Below are positions 9,605 through 18,340 of a stretch of DNA of 64,000 bases, in pieces. Made by a program: the position numbers and the translations under genes. Numbering within the stretch: the first letter of the stretch is position 1; the number at the start of each line of letters is the position of its first letter. The DNA is taken from positions 3,534,001 to 3,598,000 of the forward strand of contig OZ252011.1 of assembly GCA_965247355.1 (NCBI GenBank). Reading direction: 5' to 3'. Below the pieces are notes generated by a model, which saw only the letters and a list, made by a program, of their open reading frames with translations, had not been told where the DNA came from and did no database searches. The DNA is from RHLJ01 sp965247355 (lineage in GTDB: Bacteria > Bacteroidota > Rhodothermia > Balneolales > Balneolaceae).

Positions 9605-10183
9605 ATGAAAAATTTATTTCTTATATCCTTATTTCTATATGGACCGGGTGTGTTTGCCCAGACTAATACCGATCAACAAATCAAAATTGCTATTCTTGCG
9701 GCACCTGAAGAATACAGAGAAGGAGCGACGGTATATGGATTAAATGAAGCAGGAGAGCCGATCGTATTAAGAGAAGGAACCAATCAGTTTGTGTGCGTAG
9801 CTGACAACCCGAATACCCGATTCCAGGTTTCCTGTTATCATGAAAGCCTTGAGCCTTTTATGAACAGAGGTAGAGAACTAAGAAAGGAAGGGAAAAATCC
9901 ACAGGAAATTTTTGATATTCGGGAAGAGGAGGCAAAAAATGGGAGTTTACAAATGCCTGAAAAACCTGCAGCTCTTCATGTTTATTACGGCGATGATGTA
10001 AGTTACAATGCAGAAACCAATGCTATGGAAGGCGCTAAATATCGTTATGTAGTGTATATACCTTTTGCTACTGAGGAAACCACAGGGATACCAATCCGAC
10101 CAAATGGTCCCGGACATCCCTGGTTAATGAATCCCGGGACACATCGTGCACATATTATGATAACTCCACGAGATACTAATTAG
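9605..10183 (+). CDS. Secreted protein of unknown function
   Basis: The 192-residue protein has a signal peptide ending at GVFAQ (about residue 19). I do not recognise the mature part. It is mixed alpha/beta in appearance and includes CVADNPNTRFQVSCYH, with two Cys that could form a disulfide in the periplasm. A charged helix (RGRELRKEGKNPQEIFDIRE) follows, and the C-terminal part is Gly/Pro-rich (RPNGPGHPWLMNPGTHRAH). It lies 4 nt after the M28 peptidase gene and 8 nt before the dienelactone-hydrolase-like gene. Operon membership suggests a shared extracytoplasmic role, but no function is assigned. Confidence 0.75.
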   Translation: MKNLFLISLFLYGPGVFAQTNTDQQIKIAILAAPEEYREGATVYGLNEAGEPIVLREGTNQFVCVADNPNTRFQVSCYHESLEPFMNRGRELRKEGKNPQEIFDIREEEAKNGSLQMPEKPAALHVYYGDDVSYNAETNAMEGAKYRYVVYIPFATEETTGIPIRPNGPGHPWLMNPGTHRAHIMITPRDTN

Positions 10184-10191
10184 GATTAATA

Positions 10192-11201
10192 TTGAATAGA
10201 CAATTTTTCACTGTTTTAATTTTTTCAGCCCTTTATTTAACTAATTGCTCTTTGGGAGTAAACTCGGTTGAGCGTAAATTGACCGGAGATTTAGTGATGC
10301 CATTTGGTACGAAAGATACTGTACTGTTTGTTGAGAGTATTGATGGAATTGAAATACCCATTTTTATTTCATTTCCCTCTTCAGATTTTTTTAATTATCC
10401 GGGAGTGGTAGTAATGCATGGCTCTGGTGGTAACTGGAGGGATTCAGATACTGATAATGATGGTATTGCAGATGTGGTTGAAGAATGGGAATTATCCAGC
10501 CAGAATACTTTCTGGAAAAACAAATTTGATACACTAAAAGTAGTTACAGCATTTCCGGGAAGTTACTACAGAAGGGGTACCGTAGAAAATGAAGGGGAAT
10601 GGAAAAACCCGCCTTTGCAATTCAAAATCAGTGCCACCTTTATTCGGAATTACGATGCATACATTACATTATTTGTGTTGAGAAACTTACGCTGGGAAAA
10701 TGGATCGAATATTCTCAATGGGAATAATATCGGTTTACTTGGATTTTCCCACGGAGGAACTGCTGTGCAAAGCAGCATTTATGATGCTTTGTCAACTCCG
10801 GAAGGTTGGGAATGGTCTCAATCTTATGATGGTGTCGAATATACTGAGGAAATGATTGAGCCTGTATTACCATCAAGTGAAGGAGGATTCAAAACCGCAG
10901 TAATGTATTATCCCGGATCTTTCCATAATGGGTATTATGGTAATCCCTGTAACGGAACAAGCATTTACAAAACGTATACAGACTTTCTGTACACTTGCCT
11001 TCTGAAGATCCTTTAACTCCAAACTCTGAATGTATGCTGGATACAATTGAAGGGAAAGGTGGATTTGCCACGGTGTACAGATATGAAGGTGCGGGCCATG
11101 GTTTTGATAATGCCCGCTCGGGACAAGATGCTACTTCAAACACTCTTGCCAGAGAGAGAACAATTGAATATCTATCAGAGAAACTGGTACTCGATAATTA
11201 A
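10192..11201 (+). pseudogene. Dienelactone-hydrolase-like alpha/beta hydrolase lipoprotein, frameshifted
   Basis: The first frame opens at a TTG (10192, preceded by TAGGAT) with a lipoprotein signal (LTNC, Cys19). It carries VVVMHGSGG and the nucleophile elbow GFSHGG (Ser186), then stops at 11016. The family's C-terminal part continues in another frame from about 10989 to 11201 (LPSEDPLTPN, then the catalytic-His motif GAGHGFDN). Adding one base around CTG|TACAC at 10987-10993 would join the two as DFLVHLPSEDPL. The Ser and His of the triad therefore lie in different frames, and neither piece should be active alone. Either a real inactivating deletion or an assembly error fits. It is third in the 8707-11201 gene run. 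Confidence 0.78.
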
Positions 11202-11217
11202 TATTTTGAGATAAGCT

Positions 11218-11391
11218 TTAATAAAATTTTCTTAGGTAGCTCGTACACTCTTTGCAGTCTTTACCGTCTTTGCGCGCTTCTTCTTCTGTTTCAAATCCCT
11301 GGGTAGAGTGCGCTTCGATGTCACCATTCTTATTTACTCTTCTCCATCTCCATTCTTCCTTAACATCCTTGTATAATTCGCACTTAGCCAT
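11218..11391 (-). CDS. Small YegP/DUF1508-like protein
   Basis: A 57-codon frame runs from ATG at 11391 to TAA at 11218. The product begins MAKCELYKDVKEEWRWRRVN, then shows NGDIEAHSTQGFETEEEARKDG. It ends with a Cys pair (DCKECTSYLRKFY). The W-R-W-R..NG.I...S.GF.....A pattern matches the DUF1508 (YegP-like) strand-strand-helix unit, here a single copy. No Shine-Dalgarno is evident. It is convergent with the frameshifted hydrolase gene. Its function is unknown in the family. The coherent codon pattern and family match make it a real gene despite its length. Confidence 0.72.
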   Translation of the reverse strand: MAKCELYKDVKEEWRWRRVNKNGDIEAHSTQGFETEEEARKDGKDCKECTSYLRKFY

Positions 11392-11488
11392 ATATAAATC
11401 ATTATTTTTATGAATCTTAAACAGCTACAACATACAAAACATAAGGGCTGAGGTCAAAAAAGCTGAGAGTTTCTTACGAAAAAGATTC

Positions 11489-11560
11489 GTCATCCTGAGC
11501 GACAGCGAAGGATCTCGTTGGATACCCGACCAGATTCTTCGGAAGTATCCTCAGAACGAC
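11489..11560. repeat. Dispersed imperfect inverted repeat, family A
   Basis: The left arm starts GTCATCCTGAG (11489) and the right arm ends CTCAGAACGAC (11560), so the unit can fold end to end. The internal words CGAAGGATCT and TTCGGAAGTATCC recur in the other family A copies in this window (12208, 14050, 14113, 62450). It lies between the YegP-like and OsmC genes. Confidence 0.7.
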
Positions 11561-11575
11561 TTTCTTTTTTATGAG

Positions 11576-11995
11576 TTAACTCTCAATTGAGTAATCGTAG
11601 CTAATATCAGAGCCTTTCTCCAGAGCTTTGGAGACGGAACAATATTTTGTGATAGAAAGGTCAAGTGCCCGTTTCACTTTCTTTTCATCCAGATCTCCGG
11701 AAAGAATAAAATGCATGTGGATGGATTTGTATTCAGAATAACCCACATCATTTTTCTGTTTATCTCCGTCTACCTCAACTTTAAGGGATTTTAAATCTTG
11801 CTTCTGTTTTTCCAGGATAGAAATTACATCGATAGCACTGCATCCACCTATTCCCGCAAGAAGCAACTGCATTGGACTCATACCGCCATCAAGCCCCCCG
11901 ATATTAGTTTTCCCATCCATTCTGATTTTTCCGCCTTCTTCATTACCCGCTTCCATATGGAAGTCTTTGCCAAGCCAGTTTATATCTACTTTCAT
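11576..11995 (-). CDS. OsmC/Ohr family protein
   Basis: The 139-residue protein matches OsmC-like thiol peroxidases, which reduce organic hydroperoxides with a reactive Cys pair in a homodimer. The first Cys is in GIGGCSAIDVISIL (helix start), the second in TKYCSVSKALEKG. Both are present and correctly spaced, as is the GG.SP..LLL segment before the first Cys. It resembles the cytoplasmic YhfA-like OsmC branch more than Ohr. It stands alone between repeat-rich intergenic stretches. Confidence 0.88.
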   Translation of the reverse strand: MKVDINWLGKDFHMEAGNEEGGKIRMDGKTNIGGLDGGMSPMQLLLAGIGGCSAIDVISILEKQKQDLKSLKVEVDGDKQKNDVGYSEYKSIHMHFILSGDLDEKKVKRALDLSITKYCSVSKALEKGSDISYDYSIES

Positions 11996-12056
11996 AATTT
12001 TCTCTGTTTGGGTTTGGTTGAAAATACAGTTTTTAGAATGAATTTTGGATGAATTC

Positions 12057-13141
12057 TTTGACCTTCCCTGATTTTTGAGTCAGATTCTGAGTCTTAATAT
12101 AGCGCCTACCCTCTTAAAAAAAGGAGGGGAAAGAGAGGAGGTTTGAACATTTTTTACTGAGAACTGTTTACTTCTTCATCAACAATTCTAAGGCCGATCA
12201 TTAACTAGTCATCCTGAGGATACCTCCGAAGGATCTAATCGGGTATCGATTTTCGGATATTATGAAAGCTGTCACCCTGAGTGTCCCGTTTCAAAGAAAA
12301 GGTTATGAAGTAATCACGAAGGGTATCAAACGGACTAAAGGAAGGGGCAGATCTATTATTTGATATCCTTTGCTGAGAGTATATTCCCTTTAAACAAATG
12401 AGGGAGCTGAGGTTGACAACACAAATAAATCGGTCATTGCGAGGAGTGGATACGACGAAGCAATCTCATGATTCCGACCTAAAACCCTGATATCACTTTA
12501 CTTCGCTCGTGAATGAAAACAGGTTACACTGTCCGTCAGCTGACGGATCAGGATCTTACGAGTTAATTTCCATACGTTGATTTGCCTCCCTTCTTCTTTT
12601 GTTCCGACAAAAGAAGCAAAAACTCTCCGCTACGAAATTATAATGGCGTTCATGAAGTATCAGCTGAATAAATCCAAAGGTCCATGATCTTTTGTTGATA
12701 GCGTATTTCTTTCTCCCGGTGTGGATTTATTCCCCCTGAGGGACGCTGATTCTTCTACTCACTTCTCCCATTCTAATTTCTAATGCGGATTTGATTTAAA
12801 ACTGTCCCTGTCCCCCTTTGGGGGGGGTGCACCGAAGGTGCGGGGGAGGAAGTAATGGCTCGTGTTTTGCCATATCCGATCCTCCCTCTGATTTCCCGCA
12901 AGCGTGAAATCGGTCTCTCCCCGAGGGGAGACAGGGATTTCGACATGATAGCGAGATGTGGGATGTCCTTGCTAGGAGTGCGGAAATCCGGGACGACGAA
13001 GCAATCTCCTTAATAAACCAGAGAATTATCAGATCAATGATCTAAAACCGCTCATCCGGAACTATTAACCGTTCATCAGGATTACTTTTGAGTTAGCAGT
13101 TACATCCAGTATAATAGTCACTCAACATTAAAAACACCGCC
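12057..13141. repeat. 1.1 kb non-coding mosaic of dispersed intergenic repeats
   Basis: No credible gene is seen between OsmC and the SDR. The stretch holds several repeat fragments. Family A copies lie at 12208-12236 (GTCATCCTGAGG) and 12271 (GTCACCCTGAG). Two copies of a TTGC.AGG...GACGAAGCAATCTC element lie near 12435-12472 and 12970-13010. A GGAGGGGAAAGAG element is near 12110-12145. An inverted TTTTGTTCC/GACAAAAGAAG element is near 12590-12618. G/C-rich palindromes lie at about 12803-12850 and 12880-12940 (CTCCCCGAGGGGAG). One arm of an exact 34-bp repeat is at 12759-12792. Local GC is higher than in flanking genes. Confidence 0.7.
12759..12792 (+). repeat. 34-bp exact direct repeat, copy 1
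   Basis: This segment begins TCACTTCTCCCATTC and ends TAATGCGGATTT. It is identical to 14007-14040, and the pair brackets the SDR gene. Confidence 0.85.
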
Positions 13142-13921
13142 ATGAAACAAGTTGCATTGATAACCGGAGCTTCCAGTGGGATTGGAAAAGATTTAGCTCA
13201 TATTCATGCTGAAAAGGGTAAAGATTTAGTAATCGTAGCCCGAAGAAAGGAAGAGCTTAAAGCTTTGAAAGCCGATCTTGAGCACAAACATGATGTTAAA
13301 GTAAAAGTAATAGCCAAAGATTTAATCGCACCAAATGCTGCGCAGGAAATATATGACGAGCTGGACAAAGAAGGCATTGAAATCGAATATCTGATTAATA
13401 ATGCTGGTTTTGGAGGGCATGGATATTTCCATGAACAGGAGTCAGACTATCAGCAACGAATGATTACCCTGAACATAAGTTCACTTACCGAAATCACACG
13501 GTTGTTTTTACCACAAATGGTAGCTCGTGACAGCGGCCGTATTCTAAATGTAGCTAGTACTGCAGGTTACCTTCCGGGACCTTTACAAGCCGTATACTTT
13601 GCTACTAAAGCTTATGTGCGTTCTTTGAGTCAGGGCATAGCCGGAGAATTACTGGATACCAATGTAACGAGTACAGCCCTTTGTCCGGGTGCTGTTGCCA
13701 CTGAATTTGCGGAACAAGCTAACCTGGAAGACACCAGTATGTTTAAAAGTGCTAAAAGCTCCCGTTCAGTTGCCGAGTTCGGTTATAAAGCTATGATGGA
13801 CGGCAAATTGGATGTGGTTAACGAACCATTTCTTGGCTTTCAGCTTAAATATCTGATGCCCTTCATGCCTAAAAAATTAGGTCTCAAAATGATCAAAGGT
13901 ATGCAGGAGAAAACGGGATAA
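13142..13921 (+). CDS. Short-chain dehydrogenase/reductase
   Basis: The 259-residue protein is a classical SDR. It has the NAD(P)-binding TGASSGIG at residues 8-15, NNAGFGG in the middle, and the catalytic Ser-Tyr-Lys set in NVASTAGYLPGPLQAVYFATKAY. ARRKEEL after strand 2 suggests NADP(H) preference. The C-terminus carries a LGLKMIKGMQ helix like the YqjQ/DltE-type group. The substrate is unknown. It stands as a single gene island between two repeat-rich non-coding stretches. Confidence 0.9.
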   Translation: MKQVALITGASSGIGKDLAHIHAEKGKDLVIVARRKEELKALKADLEHKHDVKVKVIAKDLIAPNAAQEIYDELDKEGIEIEYLINNAGFGGHGYFHEQESDYQQRMITLNISSLTEITRLFLPQMVARDSGRILNVASTAGYLPGPLQAVYFATKAYVRSLSQGIAGELLDTNVTSTALCPGAVATEFAEQANLEDTSMFKSAKSSRSVAEFGYKAMMDGKLDVVNEPFLGFQLKYLMPFMPKKLGLKMIKGMQEKTG

Positions 13922-14371
13922 ATCATTTAAGAGGATTCCGATATTTCCGGGGCAGTAACCACCTGCGAGCGAAGCAGTCTCATGAATAACGCCTCAAACA
14001 AGGAGATCACTTCTCCCATTCTAATTTCTAATGCGGATTTTTTATTTAGGTCATCCTGAGGATACTTCCGAAGGATCTAAGCGGGTATCGATTTTTATAC
14101 ATAACTAAAACCGTCATCCTGAATACTGAATCGAGTTCAGCACAGGCTTGTTTCAGGATCTTAAGTAATGGCTCTAAAGTTTTTGACCTCCCCTGAAACC
14201 GGACAATTCCGAAAGAACGAGGTAGCGCCTCCCCTCCTTGGATAAGGAGGGGAAAGAGGCGAGGTTTGAAAGAGCGCGGTAAGGTAGCAACTCCACATCT
14301 GCGAGCGAAGCGAAGCAGTCTCCGTCACAAAGCCCCAATACAGGCGATCAGTTCGCACTGCTAGTGGCTCA
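13922..14371. repeat. 450-bp non-coding stretch of dispersed repeats
   Basis: The stretch contains GCGAGCGAAGCAGTCTCATGA-type fragments near 13962 and 14295 and the second 34-bp repeat copy (14007-14040). Family A copies lie at 14050-14078 and 14113-14163. A CTCCCCTCCTTGGATAAGGAGGGG hairpin lies near 14227-14252. A 65-codon frame on the minus strand here is made of these repeats and is not a gene. Confidence 0.68.
14007..14040 (+). repeat. 34-bp exact direct repeat, copy 2
   Basis: Identical to 12759-12792, 1.25 kb apart, same orientation, with the SDR gene between them. Recombination between the copies would delete or duplicate that gene. Confidence 0.85.
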
Positions 14372-14842
14372 TTAAACCCGCTTCATACTAAAAACCTCTG
14401 TGCGGACTTTCCCATTCTGAGTCAGTTGCAGACGGATTTCCATTTCATCCTTGGATTTCAGTTCGAACACCAGACCTTTCATTTCCAGTTTGGTTTCGGA
14501 GAAGCTGATCATCTCGAAGCGGGTCATTTCCTCTTTGTCTTCCCAGGCGGTTAAGTCGGGGTGGAAATGTTTGAGGCGCATGCCGGTTTCGTCCAGCAGC
14601 AGGAATTCATAAAACACAATCTTTCCGTCTTTGTAATGCCGGTACATTCCCATCATGGTTCCATCCACCGGAGCAGACCAACTTTCTTCAGAAACCCCGC
14701 CAAATCCATCCCCAATCCATGAGCCTACCAACCACTGGTAGTCCTCGATATTGAAACGCTTAGTTTCATTTGTTTCTGTTTCTGAAAAAGGGGAAAAAGA
14801 AACACCCACCAACAGGTAGAGTGCAATAATTAGTTTTGTCAT
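14372..14842 (-). CDS. DUF6265-like secreted protein
   Basis: The 156-residue protein has a short signal peptide (about residues 1-19) and then a compact beta-rich domain: WLVGSWIGDG, SEESWSAPVDGTMMGMYRH, FYEFLLLDETG and LKHFHPDLTAWE. The W..G.W......E.W..P..G.M.G..R pattern matches the DUF6265 family, which resembles small ligand-binding barrels. No enzymatic activity is established for it. It is divergent from the OPT transporter gene across 151 bp. Confidence 0.72.
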   Translation of the reverse strand: MTKLIIALYLLVGVSFSPFSETETNETKRFNIEDYQWLVGSWIGDGFGGVSEESWSAPVDGTMMGMYRHYKDGKIVFYEFLLLDETGMRLKHFHPDLTAWEDKEEMTRFEMISFSETKLEMKGLVFELKSKDEMEIRLQLTQNGKVRTEVFSMKRV

Positions 14843-14993
14843 ACGATCCTTAGTTTAGTTACGGTTCAGTAGTATGACAAATGGAGGGGAGGAGTAGGGA
14901 CAATGAAATCGGGTAATTGCTCTCTACTTGCAAACAATCCCACCAACCCCCATCTTCCTGCCTGAATCTTTGTAACTAACCAATCTTCGGGCA

Positions 14994-17048
14994 ATGTCTA
15001 AACATTTTACTCCATTCGTTTCACCGGATGACGATTTACCTCAAATTACCGTCAAAGCGGTCATACTTGGGTTTGTACTTTCCGCAATTCTTGCGGGCGC
15101 CAATGCCTATCTGGGACTTAAAGTCGGGATGACCGTATCAGCTTCTATTCCCGCAGCAGTAATTTCCATGGCGGTGCTTAAGCTGTTCAAGAATTCCAAT
15201 ATTCTGGAGAATAACATTGTGCAGACAGCTGCGTCGGCAGGCGAGAGCTTAGCGGCAGGAGCTATTTTCACGCTTCCGGCGCTCATTTTGCTCAAATACT
15301 GGTTGGATTTTCCATTCCTGCAAACTGCAGCCATTTGTATGTTCGGTGGGGTGCTTGGGGTGTTATTTACTATTCCGCTCCGGAGAGCGTTAATTGTGGA
15401 AAGTGATCTTCAATTTCCTGAAGGCGTGGCCACGGGTGAAGTGCTCAAAGCCGGAACCAAAGGCGGAGACAGCATCAAAATGATTGCTCAGGCAGGACTT
15501 GCGGCAGCATTGTTTAAATTTGGTCAGACAGGATTAAAGCTGTTTGGGAGTTCGGTAGGCGGATCGGTTCAAACCGGAAAATCTATTTTCGGAATGGGCG
15601 CGGATTTGTCAGTTGCCTTATTAGCTGTGGGATATATCGTTGGGTTAAACATTGCCGTACTAATTTTTGTGGGTGGTGCAATTTCGTGGGTGTTCGGAAT
15701 TCCGATTTATATGGCGCTGGCCCACCCGGCGGAAGTTGCCAGAGTAGTTGGCAGTGCGGAAGGGTACGATGCCGCACTTAATATCTGGAGTGCAAAGATT
15801 CGCTATCTCGGCGTTGGGGCGATGGTAGTGGGCGGTGTCTGGGCGCTTATCTCTCTGGCAAAACCACTTGTGGATGGAATCAAGTCCAGCCTGGAAGCTA
15901 TAAAGGCACTGAAAGCCGGAGGAAATGCCAAGGTACCTAGAACTGAGCAGGACACGCCGATCAATCTGGTGTTGTGGAGTATTTTATTACTCGCCATTCC
16001 CATTTTCTTTGTATTCACTTATGTGATAGATGTCGAGCATCTTTCGGTGACTAGCGGGACGTACTGGACCGCGATTACTTTTGGAGTAGTCTTTTCGTTA
16101 TTTGCGGGCTTTTTATTTGCATCCGTGGCCGGATATATGGCCGGGTTGGTGGGATCATCAAATAACCCGATTTCGGGAGTTACGATTGCAACCGTGTTGG
16201 CAACCTCACTGTGTTTACTTGCAATTTTAGGCTCTCAGGTAGATTTCGGTGCCGATTTAGAGAAAGCCCGAACGGCAGCAGCAGCGGCCATTATTGTGGG
16301 TGCGATGGTGGCTTGTGCGGCGGCGCTTGCCGGAGATAACTTACAGGATTTAAAAGCCGGACAAATTGTTGGAGCAACTCCCTACAAACAACAAATCATG
16401 CAGATCGTTGGAGTAGTTGCAGCGGCATTAGTGATCGCTCCGATTCTGAGTTTATTATTTAACGCCTATGGATTGGGAGGGATATTCCCGAGAGAAGGGA
16501 TGAATCCCGAAGAAATGCTCACAGCTCCACAGGCAACGCTGATGCAATCAGTAGCGGAAGGCGTATTCTCCCGAAACCTCGAATGGACCATGATTATCAT
16601 TGGCGGACTGGTGGCCGTTGCGAATATCATCATCGACCAGGTACTGAAATCAAAAGGAAGCTCGTTCCGGGCTCCGGTTCTTGCGGTGGCGGTCGGAATT
16701 TATCTTCCGATTGAACTTTCAGTTCCAATCTTTTTAGGGGGGATGATTGCGTTACTTTCTGCCAAAGCAGTCAAAAAAGTAGCAGAAGCTAAAGGCGAAG
16801 ATACTGAGGAAGCGGTAGAAGCCGCGGGTCAGCGAGGACTTTTATTCTCTTCAGGACTGATCACCGGAGAAGCATTGGTTGGAATCGTGCTTGCTGTCCC
16901 TTTTGCGATCCTTGAAAGTACAGAGGCACTTCGTATCCTCCCTGCAGAGTTAGGCTGGGTAGCGAGCATCCTGGGCGTCGGTGCGGCGATTGCCTTTATG
17001 ATGTGGCTATACCGTGTCGCTGCTTCGCCAAAGGCTTCGCAGAATTAG
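14994..17048 (+). CDS. OPT family oligopeptide/metal-chelate transporter
   Basis: The 684-residue inner-membrane protein has about 14-16 hydrophobic segments and the OPT start signature QITVKAVILGFVLSAILAGA, followed by NAYLGLKVGMTVSASIPAAV. Internal motifs such as NNIVQTAASAGESLAAG and DLQFPEGVATGEVLKAG are characteristic of the bacterial OPT group. Members import peptides or metal-siderophore complexes, driven by protons. The exact substrate is unknown. The gene stands alone; a long hairpin lies immediately downstream. Confidence 0.92.
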   Translation: MSKHFTPFVSPDDDLPQITVKAVILGFVLSAILAGANAYLGLKVGMTVSASIPAAVISMAVLKLFKNSNILENNIVQTAASAGESLAAGAIFTLPALILLKYWLDFPFLQTAAICMFGGVLGVLFTIPLRRALIVESDLQFPEGVATGEVLKAGTKGGDSIKMIAQAGLAAALFKFGQTGLKLFGSSVGGSVQTGKSIFGMGADLSVALLAVGYIVGLNIAVLIFVGGAISWVFGIPIYMALAHPAEVARVVGSAEGYDAALNIWSAKIRYLGVGAMVVGGVWALISLAKPLVDGIKSSLEAIKALKAGGNAKVPRTEQDTPINLVLWSILLLAIPIFFVFTYVIDVEHLSVTSGTYWTAITFGVVFSLFAGFLFASVAGYMAGLVGSSNNPISGVTIATVLATSLCLLAILGSQVDFGADLEKARTAAAAAIIVGAMVACAAALAGDNLQDLKAGQIVGATPYKQQIMQIVGVVAAALVIAPILSLLFNAYGLGGIFPREGMNPEEMLTAPQATLMQSVAEGVFSRNLEWTMIIIGGLVAVANIIIDQVLKSKGSSFRAPVLAVAVGIYLPIELSVPIFLGGMIALLSAKAVKKVAEAKGEDTEEAVEAAGQRGLLFSSGLITGEALVGIVLAVPFAILESTEALRILPAELGWVASILGVGAAIAFMMWLYRVAASPKASQN

Positions 17049-17057
17049 GAATTTTGA

Positions 17058-17108
17058 ATTCTGGATTATGAATTGGATTGAATCAATTCATAATTCATAA
17101 TCCAGAAT
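17058..17108. repeat. 17-bp perfect hairpin, possible bidirectional terminator or repeat family B
   Basis: ATTCTGGATTATGAATT at 17058-17074 is the exact reverse complement of 17092-17108, loop 17 nt. It lies between the convergent OPT and epimerase genes, with T-rich sequence after it on the plus strand. It shares words with the hairpin at 19063-19101, so it may be a mobile palindrome as well as a terminator. Confidence 0.75.
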
Positions 17109-17121
17109 CTATAATTTTTAA

Positions 17122-18180
17122 TTAAGCAATTGAAAACCGATATACGGTGGTGGTTTGGTACTCTTCATCCGGTTCTAATACGGTGGATGGAAAATCGGGA
17201 CGGTTGGGGGAGTCGGGGAAATGCTGGGTTTCCAGGCAAAGTCCAAATCTCCGGTCGTTGCGAGCGTCTCCTTTACCTTTGGGTTCGTTCTTCAGGTGGT
17301 TCCCTGAATAAAACTGAACTCCCGGCTCGGTCGTTAGTACTTCCATTTTACGGCCGGAATCCCAATGGATTAACACCGCCGCCGTTTCCAGTTCATCATT
17401 CTCGCGGTTAATCACCCAGTTATGGTCGAAGCCAGATCCTATTTTTATCTGATCGTGATCGGCTTCGATATCCTTTCCGATTTTTTTGATGGAGGTAAAA
17501 TCAAAGGGAGTTCCCTGTACCGGACTTAATCCGCCGGAGGGAATAGCATGTTCATTAACTGCAAGGTAAGTGTCAGCATTGATGTACAACTCGTGATTCA
17601 GGATATCTTCTTTCATCGCCGAAAGATTGAAATAGCTGTGCTGGGTCAGATTTACTACGGTGGATTGATCTGTAGTAGCTTTGTACTCAACAATGAGTTC
17701 GTTCTGGTTGGAGAGGGTATACGTAACTTCGATTTCGAGAGTACCGGGGAATCCTTCTTCACCGTCTTCGCTGGTATAACTTAACTTTATAGCCGCACCC
17801 TGTTCTGTTTGGTGTTCTTCAGCTTTCCAGCCCACAGAGTGATATCCGTTACCACCATGTAAATTATTAGGTCCATTATTCTTCTCCAGTTCGTATTCAA
17901 CGCCGTGCAAAGAAAACGAAGCGTTGGCAATTCTGTTTCCGTAACGTCCGATTAAAGCTCCGAGGTAATAGTCTGAGTTCAGATATTCTTCCAGTGAATC
18001 ATGTCCCAGAACTACATCTTCAAAATTCCCATTTTTATCCGGTGCGGTGAGGTGTGTGATGATTCCGCCATATTCAATCACTTTCATCATCATGCCGTTA
18101 TAATTGGTGAGTGTGAACTGATTGATTTCGGTCCCGTTCGGCATCACACCATAAACTTCTTTGGTAACAGACTGCAACAT
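17122..18180 (-). CDS. galM: Aldose 1-epimerase (mutarotase)
   Basis: The 352-residue protein interconverts alpha and beta anomers of hexoses such as galactose and glucose. The family's order of residues is visible: GRYGNRIANA near the N-terminus, NLHGG, HSYFNLS (catalytic-region His), FDHNWVIN, and LTTEPGVQFYSGN, with the C-terminal GLCLETQHFPDSPN holding the catalytic Glu. There is no signal peptide, so it is cytoplasmic. It is followed on the same strand, upstream in space, by the HAD phosphatase gene at 18341, which may be co-regulated sugar metabolism. Confidence 0.93.
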   Translation of the reverse strand: MLQSVTKEVYGVMPNGTEINQFTLTNYNGMMMKVIEYGGIITHLTAPDKNGNFEDVVLGHDSLEEYLNSDYYLGALIGRYGNRIANASFSLHGVEYELEKNNGPNNLHGGNGYHSVGWKAEEHQTEQGAAIKLSYTSEDGEEGFPGTLEIEVTYTLSNQNELIVEYKATTDQSTVVNLTQHSYFNLSAMKEDILNHELYINADTYLAVNEHAIPSGGLSPVQGTPFDFTSIKKIGKDIEADHDQIKIGSGFDHNWVINRENDELETAAVLIHWDSGRKMEVLTTEPGVQFYSGNHLKNEPKGKGDARNDRRFGLCLETQHFPDSPNRPDFPSTVLEPDEEYQTTTVYRFSIA

Positions 18181-18340
18181 TAAATCCCTTTTTTATTTGG
18201 TAACCGCTGAAAGTAGGAATTTTTAGCTCTGTTTGTTTGACAGAGTTATATGAGATTAAATTTGATTGGAGTGGGAAGAATAATAAAGATAAATCCGGGG
18301 GTATTTTAATTCAGCACGTTGAGCTGATTCTATAAACGAT

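Noticed and set aside
10985..11016. Programmed ribosomal frameshift in the hydrolase gene
   Set aside because: No slippery heptamer and no downstream pseudoknot-like stem are visible; a plain one-base deletion explains the pattern.
14161..14358. A 65-codon minus-strand frame
   Set aside because: It is built from dispersed repeat words in the non-coding block and has no ribosome site or homology.
12057..14371. CRISPR array
   Set aside because: The repeats are irregular in spacing, length and sequence, and no cas gene is in the window.
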